From contig NZ_JAPMLM010000072.1 of assembly GCF_026410195.1 (NCBI RefSeq), forward strand, positions 1 to 64,000: DNA of 64,000 nt, given 5' to 3'. How positions within the stretch are numbered: position 1 is the first letter of the stretch; every line of letters begins with the position of its first letter. The translations under genes were made by a program, and so were the position numbers. The notes below the pieces were generated by a model. It saw only the letters and a list, made by a program, of their open reading frames with translations. It was not told the origin of the DNA and searched no databases. The stretch is from Xanthomarina sp. F2636L (GTDB lineage Bacteria > Bacteroidota > Bacteroidia > Flavobacteriales > Flavobacteriaceae). Shown one piece after another: positions 16,252-25,964 of this stretch.

Positions 16252-17967
16252 ATGAAAAAATTTACATCAATTCTATTATTAGCTCTTATTTTCTTGACGT
16301 CATGTAAAGAAAAAAGCAATCAAGAAAACACTTCTAATATTAGCCAAGCTACTGTATATTATAGAGGAGATATCCTAACCATGGAAGGTGAAAATCCTGA
16401 ATATGCTGAGGCTTTAGTTGTTCGGGACGGTAAAATAGAATTTGTTGGCGAATCTAACAAAGCTATGGAAATTGCTGGAGCAGGACACAAAATGATTGAC
16501 TTGCAAGGAAAAACCCTCTTACCAGGATTAATAGATGGACATGAACACTTTTCAATGTTTTCTACGCAAGCAATTGGAGCTCAAATTCTACCTCCACCAG
16601 ATGCTGGAGCTAAAGACATCCCTACACTTATCAATATTTTAAAAGAATGGAATACGCCTGAAAATCGAGAACTAACAGGATGGATTTTTGGAATGGGGTT
16701 TGACGATTCTGTTCTTAAAGAAAACAGGTTTCCTACCAAACACGATTTAGACCAAGTTTCTACAGAGTTTCCAATTATGATTGTTCATATATCTGGTCAT
16801 TTTGCAGCTGTAAATTCCAAAGGTTTGGAAGTATTAAATATCACTTCCGAAACTAAAGATCCAGAAGGTGGTTTAATTAGACGTGAAAAAAATAATGAAC
16901 CTAATGGTGTTTTAGAAGAATTAGCAGCCATCCCATATATGATGAAAGCATTAATTCCTAGTAATAAGGAAGCTTCCGATAAGTTTTTTGAAGCTGGACA
17001 AAATATGGCCGTTTCTTACGGTTATACAACTGCTCAAGATGGTAGAGTAATGGAAAATCACGAAGATTTGGTATCATTAGCAAAAACAGAGAAATTAAAA
17101 ATAGATGTTGTTAGTTATATAGACTATTTATTTGTAGATGAATTTATGAATTCTGAATGGAATAGTAAATCTTATAATAACCACTACAGAATTGGAGGAA
17201 TGAAAGTAACCTTAGATGGGTCGCCACAAGGTAGAACAGCCTGGAGAACGCAACCTTATTTAATTCCTCCTGATGGAGCAAAAAAAGATTATTTAGGGTA
17301 TCCTGCTATTCCAAAAGACAGTGTATTGTCTAATATTTACGAAAAAGCTTTTAAAAATAATTGGCAAATCCTAACCCATGCTAATGGAGATGCTGCAATG
17401 GATCAAATGATTCGAACAATGAAACCTCTTACAGAGAAGTATGGTAATAACGATAGACGTAACGTCCTAATACATGGGCAATATATACGAGAAGACCAAT
17501 TAGATTCCTATAAAGAAATGGATGTTATTACATCTCTTTATCCACTACATACGTTTTATTGGGGAGATTGGCACAAAAAAATTATTGGAGATAGTTTAGG
17601 TAATAAAATTAGTCCTACAAGAACAGCCTTAAACAAAGGTTTAAAACTTACTATACATACAGACGCCCCTGTGGCATTACCTAATCTTATGCGAGTTGTT
17701 TCAACAGCCGTTGAAAGAACTTCTCGTTCCGGAGTAATTATTGGAGAAGAAGAAAGGTTAACTCCTTACGAAGCTTTAAAAGCTATTACCATATGGTCTG
17801 CTTATCAGCATTTTGAAGAAAACCAAAAAGGATCTTTAAAAGCTGGAAAACTTGCAGATTTGGTAATACTAGATAAGAATCCAGTAAAAGTGAAACCTGC
17901 AGAAATAAAAGATATTGTAGTTTTAGAAACAATCAAGGAGGGAGAAACAGTTTACAAATCTAATTAA
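16252..17967 (+). CDS. Amidohydrolase-family lipoprotein (YtcJ-like)
   Basis: 571 residues. Lipoprotein signal with lipobox LTSC (Cys about residue 18), so the enzyme is exported and membrane-anchored. The mature part is a metal-dependent amidohydrolase of the YtcJ/exoenzyme-regulatory group: LPGLIDGHEHFSMF carries the first metal ligands, later GMKVTLDGSPQGRTAW, LTHANGDAAMDQ, LIHGQY and TIHTDAPVALP, with GSLKAGKLADLVILDKNP near the end. Substrate unknown. It follows trpA by 52 bp and precedes a DUF481 gene by 12 bp. Confidence 0.88.
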   Translation: MKKFTSILLLALIFLTSCKEKSNQENTSNISQATVYYRGDILTMEGENPEYAEALVVRDGKIEFVGESNKAMEIAGAGHKMIDLQGKTLLPGLIDGHEHFSMFSTQAIGAQILPPPDAGAKDIPTLINILKEWNTPENRELTGWIFGMGFDDSVLKENRFPTKHDLDQVSTEFPIMIVHISGHFAAVNSKGLEVLNITSETKDPEGGLIRREKNNEPNGVLEELAAIPYMMKALIPSNKEASDKFFEAGQNMAVSYGYTTAQDGRVMENHEDLVSLAKTEKLKIDVVSYIDYLFVDEFMNSEWNSKSYNNHYRIGGMKVTLDGSPQGRTAWRTQPYLIPPDGAKKDYLGYPAIPKDSVLSNIYEKAFKNNWQILTHANGDAAMDQMIRTMKPLTEKYGNNDRRNVLIHGQYIREDQLDSYKEMDVITSLYPLHTFYWGDWHKKIIGDSLGNKISPTRTALNKGLKLTIHTDAPVALPNLMRVVSTAVERTSRSGVIIGEEERLTPYEALKAITIWSAYQHFEENQKGSLKAGKLADLVILDKNPVKVKPAEIKDIVVLETIKEGETVYKSN

Positions 17968-17979
17968 ATTTAAATATTA

Positions 17980-19014
17980 ATGTCTTTAAGTCTTAGAAAG
18001 CTTCCTACTTTAACTATACTAATATGTCTGTTTTATAGCAATCTAATCTGGTCTCAAAATGACACACTTGTTTTAAAAAACAAAGACAAAATTATTGGAG
18101 AAATAAAATCTATGGATCGTGGTGTATTAACTGTAAAAACGAGTTATAGTGATTCTGACTTTAAGATTACTTGGTTAGATATTATTAGTGTTAGAAGTGA
18201 ACAATCTTATTTACTTACGCTATCTGATGGAAGAAGAATAAACAGTTCCTTATATACAAAAACAGACGAGGTTGGAAAAGTAACCTTAAATTATAACGAA
18301 GAAATTACGACAGACTTAAAAAACATTGTTTATATAAAACCTGTAGAAAACGACTTTTTATCTCGTTTAACTGCATCTGTTTCCTTAGGTTTCAATATTA
18401 CTAAAAGCAATAATTTAAGTCAGTTTTCAGTGAGTAGCGATTTAAGTTATACTGCTTATAAATGGTTGTTATCTGGAAGTTACAATTCTGTAAGAAGCAA
18501 TCAAAACGATGTAGCCGAAACCCACAGAACAGATGCCAACGTTATGATTAATTACTTTATGAAAAACGATTGGTTCTACTCCATGTCTGCCGATTTCTTA
18601 TCCAACGATGAACAAAAATTAAAATTACGTTCTACAGTAAAAGGAGGTTTAGGTAAATATGTTATCCATACTAACAGACTTTATTTTGGTGGAGGTTTTG
18701 GTTTGGCTTTTAACAACGAACAATATACTGATGAATTAAATACCAATAGAAACTCTCTGGAAGCCTATGGTGGCGTACAATTAAACATTTTCGATTTAAA
18801 TGACATTAGTTTAAGCACAGATGCTACCTTTTTTCCCAGTTTAACAGAAGGAGGACGATATCGTTTAGATTATAATCTCAATTTTAAATATGATTTACCT
18901 TTAGATTTCTTTATAAAATTGAGTTTATCTTATAACTACGATAGCAAACCTGTAGAAGAAACTTCAAATTCAGATTACGTGTTTCAGTCATCTTTTGGAT
19001 GGGAATTTAATTAA
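17980..19014 (+). CDS. DUF481-family outer-membrane protein
   Basis: 344 residues. Signal peptide at the N-terminus (ending near LIWSQND), then a short beta-rich domain (KNKDKIIGEIKSMDRGVLTVKTSY) and a C-terminal beta-barrel-like region of alternating residues matching DUF481 (salt-induced outer-membrane protein, YdiY-like). Likely sits in the outer membrane. Function of the family is unclear. Starts 12 bp after the amidohydrolase gene, suggesting co-transcription. Confidence 0.78.
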   Translation: MSLSLRKLPTLTILICLFYSNLIWSQNDTLVLKNKDKIIGEIKSMDRGVLTVKTSYSDSDFKITWLDIISVRSEQSYLLTLSDGRRINSSLYTKTDEVGKVTLNYNEEITTDLKNIVYIKPVENDFLSRLTASVSLGFNITKSNNLSQFSVSSDLSYTAYKWLLSGSYNSVRSNQNDVAETHRTDANVMINYFMKNDWFYSMSADFLSNDEQKLKLRSTVKGGLGKYVIHTNRLYFGGGFGLAFNNEQYTDELNTNRNSLEAYGGVQLNIFDLNDISLSTDATFFPSLTEGGRYRLDYNLNFKYDLPLDFFIKLSLSYNYDSKPVEETSNSDYVFQSSFGWEFN

Positions 19015-19159
19015 TGATACCTAAACTTATAATTAAAAACAATTCACCTAGCCAAAAGCACCAATTTAACATTTAAAGTGCTGAATTTAAGATAGTTTTA
19101 ATATTATTTCGTTTTTAGATTTGTATCTTCTATATGAATCATAAAACAAAATAAAAGCC

Positions 19160-19303
19160 ATGGGCCATATAAAAGATAAAAAGAAATTTGAACGAACTAA
19201 AGAACAAACCAATCCTACAAATCCTACTGGAAAAATAAAAAACGAAGTAAACCAGTTCGATATAGATAAGGACACCATAAAAAAGCAACAAAATAAAAAA
19301 TAA
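19160..19303 (+). CDS. Small hydrophilic hypothetical protein (47 residues)
   Basis: An open frame from ATG 19160 to TAA 19301-19303 encodes a Lys/Asn/Thr-rich, fully hydrophilic peptide (MGHIKDKKKFERTKEQ at the start) with balanced amino-acid use that looks coding. TAGATTTG at 19116-19123 matches the -7 consensus 36 bp upstream. It occupies the otherwise empty 373-bp gap 19015-19387. An antisense frame over 19087-19278 is less plausible. No family recognised. Confidence 0.5.
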   Translation: MGHIKDKKKFERTKEQTNPTNPTGKIKNEVNQFDIDKDTIKKQQNKK

Positions 19304-19387
19304 ATAAAATTATTCAGTTTTTACAGAAACCTATTCGTTATAGAATGGGTTTTGTTTTGTCTAAATACAACACTAGTTAAATTACTT

Positions 19388-19843
19388 ATGGCATTAAATA
19401 TTGTACTTATAGAACCCGAAATACCTAATAACACAGGAAATATTGGACGCTTGGCATTAGCATCTGGATCCAATTTACACTTAGTAAAACCTTTTGGGTT
19501 TGAGATAAGCGATACACGTTTAAAACGTGCTGGTTTAGACTATTGGCAACATTTAAATATACATTATTACGAAAACATCGACGAGTTTTTTAAAACAAAC
19601 TCAAATGCAAAAATGGTGTTTTTATCTAGTCATGGTACAAAATCTCATTGGGATATTTCTTTTGAAGATGAGATGTTTTTGGTTTTTGGAAAAGAATCGG
19701 TGGGTTTACCAAAATCTATTCTAGAAAGCCACCCAGAAAAATTATTTAAAATACCTTTATTTAGTGAACATGTTAGAAGTTTAAACCTAGCTAATGCTGT
19801 AGGTATTATTGCTTACGAAGGACTTAAAAGCATACAAAAATAG
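19388..19843 (+). CDS. trmL: tRNA (cytidine/uridine-2'-O-)-methyltransferase, TrmL-like
   Basis: 151 residues from ATG 19388, the normal TrmL size; a 12-residue extension would start at a TTG and is not conserved. SpoU/SPOUT-fold methyltransferase that methylates the wobble ribose at position 34 of certain tRNA-Leu. Signatures: NIVLIEPEIPNNTGNIGRLA at the N-terminus, the LVFGKESVGLP loop and the knot segment IPLFSEHVRSLNLANAVGIIAYE. Cytoplasmic. A 7-bp inverted repeat (19844-19850 with 19871-19877) follows the stop without a clear T-run. Confidence 0.93.
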   Translation: MALNIVLIEPEIPNNTGNIGRLALASGSNLHLVKPFGFEISDTRLKRAGLDYWQHLNIHYYENIDEFFKTNSNAKMVFLSSHGTKSHWDISFEDEMFLVFGKESVGLPKSILESHPEKLFKIPLFSEHVRSLNLANAVGIIAYEGLKSIQK

Positions 19844-19910
19844 CTTCTATTGTTTATAAAACAGAATCGTATAGAAGTTGTAATAATTTCTTAATATAAA
19901 TTTTAAACCT

Positions 19911-20573
19911 ATGAAATATCACGTGATTATCAATAGTGTAACATCTGTTGAAGAATTAAAAGACGCTTGGTCTAATACTGATTATATACAATTGCTTGAA
20001 AAATTTGGGTTTGAAGATGCAGAAAATTCTAAACCTGAAGAATTACTTGAATTACTTTTTATGGCAATATCAGATTTTGAGCCAGAAGAAGCTGCTGCCA
20101 TTGTTTTAGATTATAGACTCTCAGACCATTTAAACAAAAATCAAATAGAACAAATCTCTCATGAAATGTTGCTTGACAAAATCTCTGAAGAATATGCCGA
20201 TATTTCACTACATTATGAATTGTATAAAATCAATCAATTGCTTTATAAGGCATATAACGGAACGTATCCAAACGCAAAAGCAACACTAATTGAGTTTGAA
20301 ATGACTCCAAATAAAGAAGTTACTAAGGAAAATGTTTTAAAGGCATTTAGTGCCACACTTGCTAAAAGTAATGTTATAAAACGTTTGTTCTCCAGTCAAC
20401 TATCAGGAATAGAGAAGTTTGATGAAGCTGAGAATATTATTTGGGATTTAACTTCTAAAGATGAAAATACGTATATTCTAACCACATCTGATTATTGGAT
20501 GAGCAAAGATGAGTTTTCTGAAGCTGAATTTGATGTTACTATTATAGAGTTTGAAGAAGAAGACGAGAATTAA
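19911..20573 (+). CDS. Acidic hypothetical protein
   Basis: 220 residues, strongly acidic (C-terminal EFEEEDEN), no signal peptide, no membrane segment. Helical N-terminal half rich in Glu and Leu, mixed C-terminal half. I recognise no domain. Its end is 4 bp from the convergent 130-residue gene on the minus strand. Cytoplasmic, function unknown. Confidence 0.7.
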   Translation: MKYHVIINSVTSVEELKDAWSNTDYIQLLEKFGFEDAENSKPEELLELLFMAISDFEPEEAAAIVLDYRLSDHLNKNQIEQISHEMLLDKISEEYADISLHYELYKINQLLYKAYNGTYPNAKATLIEFEMTPNKEVTKENVLKAFSATLAKSNVIKRLFSSQLSGIEKFDEAENIIWDLTSKDENTYILTTSDYWMSKDEFSEAEFDVTIIEFEEEDEN

Positions 20574-20577
20574 CGCC

Positions 20578-20970
20578 TTAATTATCACAGTTTTTAAGCT
20601 TATCCTTTTCGAACAAAATCCATTTTAAAGCTTCTTCTCTATCTGAAAATATTCTTAGGTTCCATGTTTCTTTTCTAGGGAGTTTATCTAACATATCGGT
20701 AGTCATGCTTGTTCTTTGGCTATAAGCTATTACTGCCATAGCTGCTATTTCCTTAATAGTTGCTAAATTTCGTTGTGCTAAAAAGTTATAAGTGTAGGCA
20801 TTCTTTTTATTAATGATTAAGAAGAAAGGTGCTTTTAGTTTAGACCTTAATAGATTGTGATAATGGTCTATCATTTCTTCGTCCATGACAACACCTTGAT
20901 TGATTATTACTTCTGCAATATCGTCTTGTAAAACTATTATTTTCCCATAAGAAAGGTTTATTACTTTCAT
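20578..20970 (-). CDS. Hypothetical protein, possible STAS/SpoIIAA-like fold
   Basis: 130 residues. A beta-rich start (VINLSYGKIIVLQDDIAEVIINQGV) followed by alternating helices and strands (APFFLIINKK, AAMAVIAYS, EEALKWILFE) is reminiscent of small STAS/SpoIIAA-like proteins found in flavobacteria, but no catalytic or binding motif identifies it. Cytoplasmic. Convergent with the acidic protein gene, 4-bp gap. Confidence 0.6.
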   Translation of the reverse strand: MKVINLSYGKIIVLQDDIAEVIINQGVVMDEEMIDHYHNLLRSKLKAPFFLIINKKNAYTYNFLAQRNLATIKEIAAMAVIAYSQRTSMTTDMLDKLPRKETWNLRIFSDREEALKWILFEKDKLKNCDN

Positions 20971-21101
20971 GATTTTTAATATTTCAAAAGAGTGACAATT
21001 TAAATATAATTTATTATTGATATTATATAAGCTATTTTAAGCTGCTTTAGGTTTACAAATAAAGATGTTTCACCAAAACTTCAACAGTACTATCTAAAAA
21101 A

Positions 21102-21596
21102 TTATACCGTTTTATAAAAATTAGAAACTTGATTAAAATTAGTTAAATTACTGATTTTATAAAAATAATTTAATTGCCATTTTTGAGTTCGTTCGGCTTG
21201 TTTATTATTTGGCAAATCCCATTTTGGATAAACTCGAAAAGCCCTTTTCCCTTCTTTCTTAGCCGTTGATATAATTCCTTTATTAATTAGCACAGATTTT
21301 GGAAAAACAAATTGTCCGAACTCATTTTCCGAACGTACGTTTACAACATAAAAGTCGATTTGGTCCATGTCATTAAATGGCTCAATTGGTCCATTGCCTT
21401 GTCGTTTCCAGAAAGTAACGAATTGTCCAACCTTTTTAGGTGTAATTTTAGCATTTCGGCAAATGATTTCTCGGTCATCTAATTTAAACCTACAAGCATG
21501 ATATTCTTTACTTTCAAGCTCTTCTCTAAAGTTTGAAATTTTCAGTTTAATTTTGTCGTAAACTTTAGTTTTTACTTCTAATAAATTCTTATCCAT
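21102..21596 (-). CDS. MepB-family protein
   Basis: 164 residues. Matches the MepB family: YHACRFKLDDREIICRNAK, PKKVGQFVTFWKRQGNGPI, YVVNVRSENEFGQFVFPKSVLINKGIIS and GKRAFRVYPKWD are its conserved segments, in order. The name comes from the staphylococcal mepRAB locus, but the biochemical function is unknown. No signal peptide. It lies alone between a hypothetical gene and argS. Confidence 0.82.
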   Translation of the reverse strand: MDKNLLEVKTKVYDKIKLKISNFREELESKEYHACRFKLDDREIICRNAKITPKKVGQFVTFWKRQGNGPIEPFNDMDQIDFYVVNVRSENEFGQFVFPKSVLINKGIISTAKKEGKRAFRVYPKWDLPNNKQAERTQKWQLNYFYKISNLTNFNQVSNFYKTV

Positions 21597-21675
21597 CTAT
21601 ATTATAACCATTCATATTAAGTTCTAAGTTTCGCTTAACTCATATAAAATAAGAATTCCAGAATAACTTAAGATT

Positions 21676-23460
21676 CTACATTCGCTCTGGTACCTGAATA
21701 CCTAATAAACCAAAAGCATTTTTTATAATGTTGGCCACAACCTTAGATAATTGCACTCTAAATTGAATTTCTAAATCTGTATCTGCTCCCAAAATAGAGA
21801 CATTTTGATAGAAGGAGTTAAATTCCTTTACTAAATCGTATGTATAATTGGCAATTAAAGCAGGACTATGATTGTCTGCTGCGTTTTGAATAACTTCTTC
21901 GAAAAGTTGAATTTGCTTAATCAACTCTTTTTCCTTTTGATCCAGAATTAGGTTATCTGCTAATAATTTTGCATTTACATCTACCTCGGCCTTTCTTAAA
22001 ATAGATTGTATTCTAGCATATGTATATTGAATAAAAGGCCCTGTATTGCCTTGAAAATCGATAGATTCTTTAGGATCGAACAAGATACGTTTCTTTGGGT
22101 CCACTTTTAGAATGTAATATTTTAAAGCGCCAAGACCAATTGCTTTATAAAGCTCTTGTTTTTCTGCATCTGTATAACCATCTAGTTTTCCTAATTCTTC
22201 TGAAATATCACCAGCTGTTGTGGCCATTTCTTCAATTAAATCGTCAGCATCAACCACAGTTCCTTCACGGCTTTTCATTTTACCAGAAGGTAAATCTACC
22301 ATCCCATAACTTAAATGAAAGAGATTTTTAGCCCATTCAAAACCTAGTTTCTTGATAATTAAAAACAAGACCTTAAAATGATATTCCTGCTCGTTTCCAA
22401 CCGTATAAACCATCCCTCCTACATCAGGATAATCTTTAACACGTTGTATGGCTGTACCAATATCTTGTGTCATATATACAGCTGTACCGTCGCTACGTAA
22501 TACTATTTTTTCATCTAGACCTTCGTCTGTTAAATCGCACCAAACAGAGCCATCCTCTTTTTTAAAGAAAACACCGGTTTTTAAACCTTCGGTAACAAAT
22601 TCTTTTCCTAATAAATAGGTTTCACTTTCATAATAAAGCTTATCGAAATCGACGCCTAAGTTTTTATAGGTTACATCAAAACCTTTATAAACCCATTGAT
22701 TCATTGTTTCCCATAGAGCAACCGTTTCTTTATCTCCTGCTTCCCATTTAATAAGCATCTCTTGAGCTGCTTTTAAAATTGGAGCATTCTTTTTAGCTTC
22801 CTCTTCTGTCTGTCCTTCAGAAATTAAATTTTTAATTTCCTTTTTATATTCTTGATCGAATTTTACATAGTAATTCCCAACCAATTTATCACCTTTTAAC
22901 CCTGTAGATTCTGGTGTTTCTCCATTTCCAAAAAGTTTCCAGGCTATCATGCTTTTACAAATATGAATTCCTCTGTCGTTTATAATCTGTGTTTTGTAAA
23001 CTTTCTTTCCAGAGGCTTTTAAAATTTCAGCAACACTATAACCTAATAAATTATTTCTAACATGTCCAAGGTGTAATGGCTTATTCGTATTTGGAGACGA
23101 ATATTCTACCATAACAGCTTTATCTTCAGGCTTAGCTGTTACAAACCCATAATCTGGATCTGTACTAACACGATTAAAAAAATGAAGATAATAATTATCA
23201 CTTATTTCGACATTCAAGAAACCTTTTATAACATTAAAGCCAACAACAGCTTCTGCATGTTCCAATAAATATTCTCCAATAACTTCTCCAATTTGCACAG
23301 GATTTCCTTTAACAACACGTAGCATTGGGAAAATAACCACAGTAATATCTCCATCAAACTCTTTTCTGGTTGCTTGAAATTCTACAGATGGTAAATCTTG
23401 TTTATAAATGGCTTTTACAGCCTGTACAACATGTTTGGATAAGATGTCTTGAAGACTCAT
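21676..23460 (-). CDS. argS: Arginyl-tRNA synthetase
   Basis: 594 residues. Class I aminoacyl-tRNA synthetase that charges tRNA-Arg. An N-terminal Add1 domain (1-100), the HIGH-type motif HLGH in NTNKPLHLGHVRNN, a KMSKS-like GKMKSREG, and the C-terminal DALR anticodon-binding domain beginning near YTYARIQSILRK are all present. A -7 match, CAAAGATA at 23482-23489 (TATCTTTG on the minus strand), lies 22 bp before the ATG, giving a short leader. Confidence 0.97.
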   Translation of the reverse strand: MSLQDILSKHVVQAVKAIYKQDLPSVEFQATRKEFDGDITVVIFPMLRVVKGNPVQIGEVIGEYLLEHAEAVVGFNVIKGFLNVEISDNYYLHFFNRVSTDPDYGFVTAKPEDKAVMVEYSSPNTNKPLHLGHVRNNLLGYSVAEILKASGKKVYKTQIINDRGIHICKSMIAWKLFGNGETPESTGLKGDKLVGNYYVKFDQEYKKEIKNLISEGQTEEEAKKNAPILKAAQEMLIKWEAGDKETVALWETMNQWVYKGFDVTYKNLGVDFDKLYYESETYLLGKEFVTEGLKTGVFFKKEDGSVWCDLTDEGLDEKIVLRSDGTAVYMTQDIGTAIQRVKDYPDVGGMVYTVGNEQEYHFKVLFLIIKKLGFEWAKNLFHLSYGMVDLPSGKMKSREGTVVDADDLIEEMATTAGDISEELGKLDGYTDAEKQELYKAIGLGALKYYILKVDPKKRILFDPKESIDFQGNTGPFIQYTYARIQSILRKAEVDVNAKLLADNLILDQKEKELIKQIQLFEEVIQNAADNHSPALIANYTYDLVKEFNSFYQNVSILGADTDLEIQFRVQLSKVVANIIKNAFGLLGIQVPERM

Positions 23461-23903
23461 AATCTATTATTTTTAAGGATGCAAAGATAAAACTTTTATT
23501 AAAGGTATTTACTCAAAATTACTGCTTATCTTACTTTAAAGCTTGTTTTACAAACTCGGTAGCTCTTGCTTTCAAATACATAAAAAACTAAACACAAATT
23601 CTTAACAGATTTTGAACATGCATTTCATCGACAAAAGTGTATTTTTTCCTACTTATTTACCTTTCATCGATAGCATGAAATTTAACGATATTTTCTTGCA
23701 CCATTTCAACTAATTTATTGGTAGTAAAACCCAAAAATTAGCATATTAAATCTCTTTTCACAATTTTTGTTAAGTAATGCTATTAATTGTCCCAATGCTA
23801 TGGGATTTCTTGAACTAACTAATTATTACAGCTCTAAATACTGGCTACCAAACTTAATCTCAACAAATTAAGTTGCTCATTTTTACTGTTGTAAGGCTAA
23901 TTT
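23461..23903. other. 443-bp intergenic region with inverted repeats
   Basis: No gene seen. It separates divergent argS and a TPR sensor kinase. Contents: the argS -7 element (23482-23489); a hairpin TTTCAT/ATGAAA at 23662-23680 whose left part, TTTCATCGA, is also present about 40 bp upstream; and an 8-bp inverted repeat AACTTAAT (23851-23858) with ATTAAGTT (23867-23874), ending 29 bp before the kinase ATG. Possible operators or leader hairpins; none can be assigned. Confidence 0.4.
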
Positions 23904-25964
23904 ATGAAGAAATTATTTTCTTTAGTTGCTTGTCTTATTTTTTTCATTGGTTTTTCCCAGACCAAGGAACAAGATAGTCTTACGATACAATTAGCTTTTC
24001 AAAATTCGGATACTACAAAAATTGAAACCTCTTTATTGTTGGTAAAAGTGCTTTATAAGGACAAAGAATATGATAAAGCCTTAAAATACATTTCTCAAAC
24101 AGAAAAACTATCCCAAAAATTAAATTATCAAGATGGCATTGCTGAAATAACCTATTATAAAGCATTGATTTATGCGTATAAAAACGATTATATTAACGCT
24201 AGAGACAATTATTTAAAAGCCAAGGAATTATTTATTCAACTTGATGACACATTAAATATTGCAAAAGTTAATAACAGCATTGGTTTAAATGAAATTAAAA
24301 GAGGCAACTATAATCTAGGGCTTCAATACGCGCTTTTAGCTTTAAAAGAGTTTGAAAAAAGAAATCTAAAGAACGAGTTACGCTCAGCTTACGAATGTTT
24401 AGCTGAAGCATATTTTAGTATAAATGAAGTAAATAAAGCTACAGAATACTATATAAAGACCTTAGACGCAGAAAGACAAATAAACAACAATGAAGGTTCT
24501 ATTCATGTTCTAAAAAGATTAGCAGAGTTGTATTCTCTTCAAAAAGAACATAGAAAATCCATAGACTATTATGAAAAAGTATTAAAACTAACTTCTGTTG
24601 AAAATGACTCTTTAAGAGGTGAAATTTTGCCAAAATTAGGTGGCGAATACTTACAATTTAATGACTATGATAATGCTTTAAAATATTTAGTAGACGGATT
24701 AAGACTTAATAGGGATTTAAAAAATTCTCATGGAACTTTAGTTTCTCTTAATAGTCTAGGAGATTTAAACCTTAGAAGAAACTTCTTAAAATATGCCGAA
24801 ATTCAGTTGTTTGAAGCAAAGGATATTGCTAGCTCTATAAATGCTAAGGAGCAACAATTAAAAAATTATGACCTCTTAAAGTCTTTAGATTCAACGAATA
24901 GAAGATTTGATCGTGCTTTTATCTGGCAAAGGGAATATTACCAGTTACAAAATCAAATTATAAAAAAAGAAACCAAACCATTTGTTGAAACAAAAGAACC
25001 AATTTTAGTTGATAACTTAGGAATAAACAATACTATTGAGGAAAATGTAGATTCTAAAATTGGAACTAGAACGGCAAAAGATCAACAAGAATTTGATAGG
25101 TTACGGATTGTTTTTTACGCTTTATTAGGAGCCGTAGTCATTCTATCTACTTTTTTAGTTCTAATCTATATTAAACGAAATAGCAGATTAAAATACACTA
25201 GAGAACTAGAAGAAAAAAACCTGCGTATTGAAATTCAAAATGAAGCTATATTAGAACAAACCAAACATTTAGAAGATATAAACAAAGTAAAGGACAAATT
25301 GTTTTCTATTGTTTCTCACGATTTAAAAGATTCTCTAACGTCCATTAAAGGGTTTATAGATTTATTAAAAGACGGGTCTTTAACCCAAGAAGAATTTAAA
25401 TCGTTAATTCCAGAATTAAGCGAAAACGCTAACAATGCTTCTTTATTATTGTTTAACTTATTAAACTGGTCTAAGTCTCAAATGCAGTCTTTAGAACCTA
25501 GTCCTAGTTTATTTGATTTACAAGAAGTCTTTGAAGATAAAATGAATTTACTGGAACAAAAACTTGAAAAGAAAGGTATTATTTTAAGAGATAAAACCTT
25601 AAGAGACTTTGTTTATGCAGATAAAAGCATGGTAGAAATTATAATTCAAAACCTTCTTACAAATGCTATAAAATTCAGCAAAAAAGGAGATACCATTACT
25701 ATTGCTAACCAAATTAGCAATGGTAAATCTATTATTAGTATTTCAGATACTGGTGTAGGAATTTCTAAAGAAAACCAAGAGAAACTATTTAAAAACTCTT
25801 CGTTTACAACTGTTGGTACCCAAAACGAAAAAGGTACCGGTTTAGGATTAACTATATGTAAAGAGTTAGTAGATCTTAATCATGGAAGAATCTGGGTTGA
25901 AAGCGATTTAAATGTTGGTACTACTTTTTATGTAGAACTCCCAAAATCTAATCCACAAAGCTAG
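23904..25964 (+). CDS. TPR sensor histidine kinase (HisKA type), orphan
   Basis: 686 residues. Signal peptide (MKKLFSLVACLIFFIGFSQT), about seven TPR-like helical pairs (30-330), a transmembrane helix (FYALLGAVVILSTFLVLIYI, about 400-420), a coiled coil, then HisKA with the phospho-His in FSIVSHDLKDSLTSIKGF and HATPase_c with IIQNLLTNAIKFS (N), ISDTGVGIS (G1) and GTGLGLTICKELV (G2). The periplasmic TPR part is the likely sensor. No response-regulator gene is adjacent, so its partner is elsewhere. The 3' end overlaps the convergent ctlX-like gene by 4 bp. Confidence 0.93.
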   Translation: MKKLFSLVACLIFFIGFSQTKEQDSLTIQLAFQNSDTTKIETSLLLVKVLYKDKEYDKALKYISQTEKLSQKLNYQDGIAEITYYKALIYAYKNDYINARDNYLKAKELFIQLDDTLNIAKVNNSIGLNEIKRGNYNLGLQYALLALKEFEKRNLKNELRSAYECLAEAYFSINEVNKATEYYIKTLDAERQINNNEGSIHVLKRLAELYSLQKEHRKSIDYYEKVLKLTSVENDSLRGEILPKLGGEYLQFNDYDNALKYLVDGLRLNRDLKNSHGTLVSLNSLGDLNLRRNFLKYAEIQLFEAKDIASSINAKEQQLKNYDLLKSLDSTNRRFDRAFIWQREYYQLQNQIIKKETKPFVETKEPILVDNLGINNTIEENVDSKIGTRTAKDQQEFDRLRIVFYALLGAVVILSTFLVLIYIKRNSRLKYTRELEEKNLRIEIQNEAILEQTKHLEDINKVKDKLFSIVSHDLKDSLTSIKGFIDLLKDGSLTQEEFKSLIPELSENANNASLLLFNLLNWSKSQMQSLEPSPSLFDLQEVFEDKMNLLEQKLEKKGIILRDKTLRDFVYADKSMVEIIIQNLLTNAIKFSKKGDTITIANQISNGKSIISISDTGVGISKENQEKLFKNSSFTTVGTQNEKGTGLGLTICKELVDLNHGRIWVESDLNVGTTFYVELPKSNPQS

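Noticed and set aside
19087-19278. 63-codon minus-strand frame
   Set aside because: It is antisense to the more plausible 47-residue frame with its own -7 element; its Phe/Ser-rich product resembles no family.
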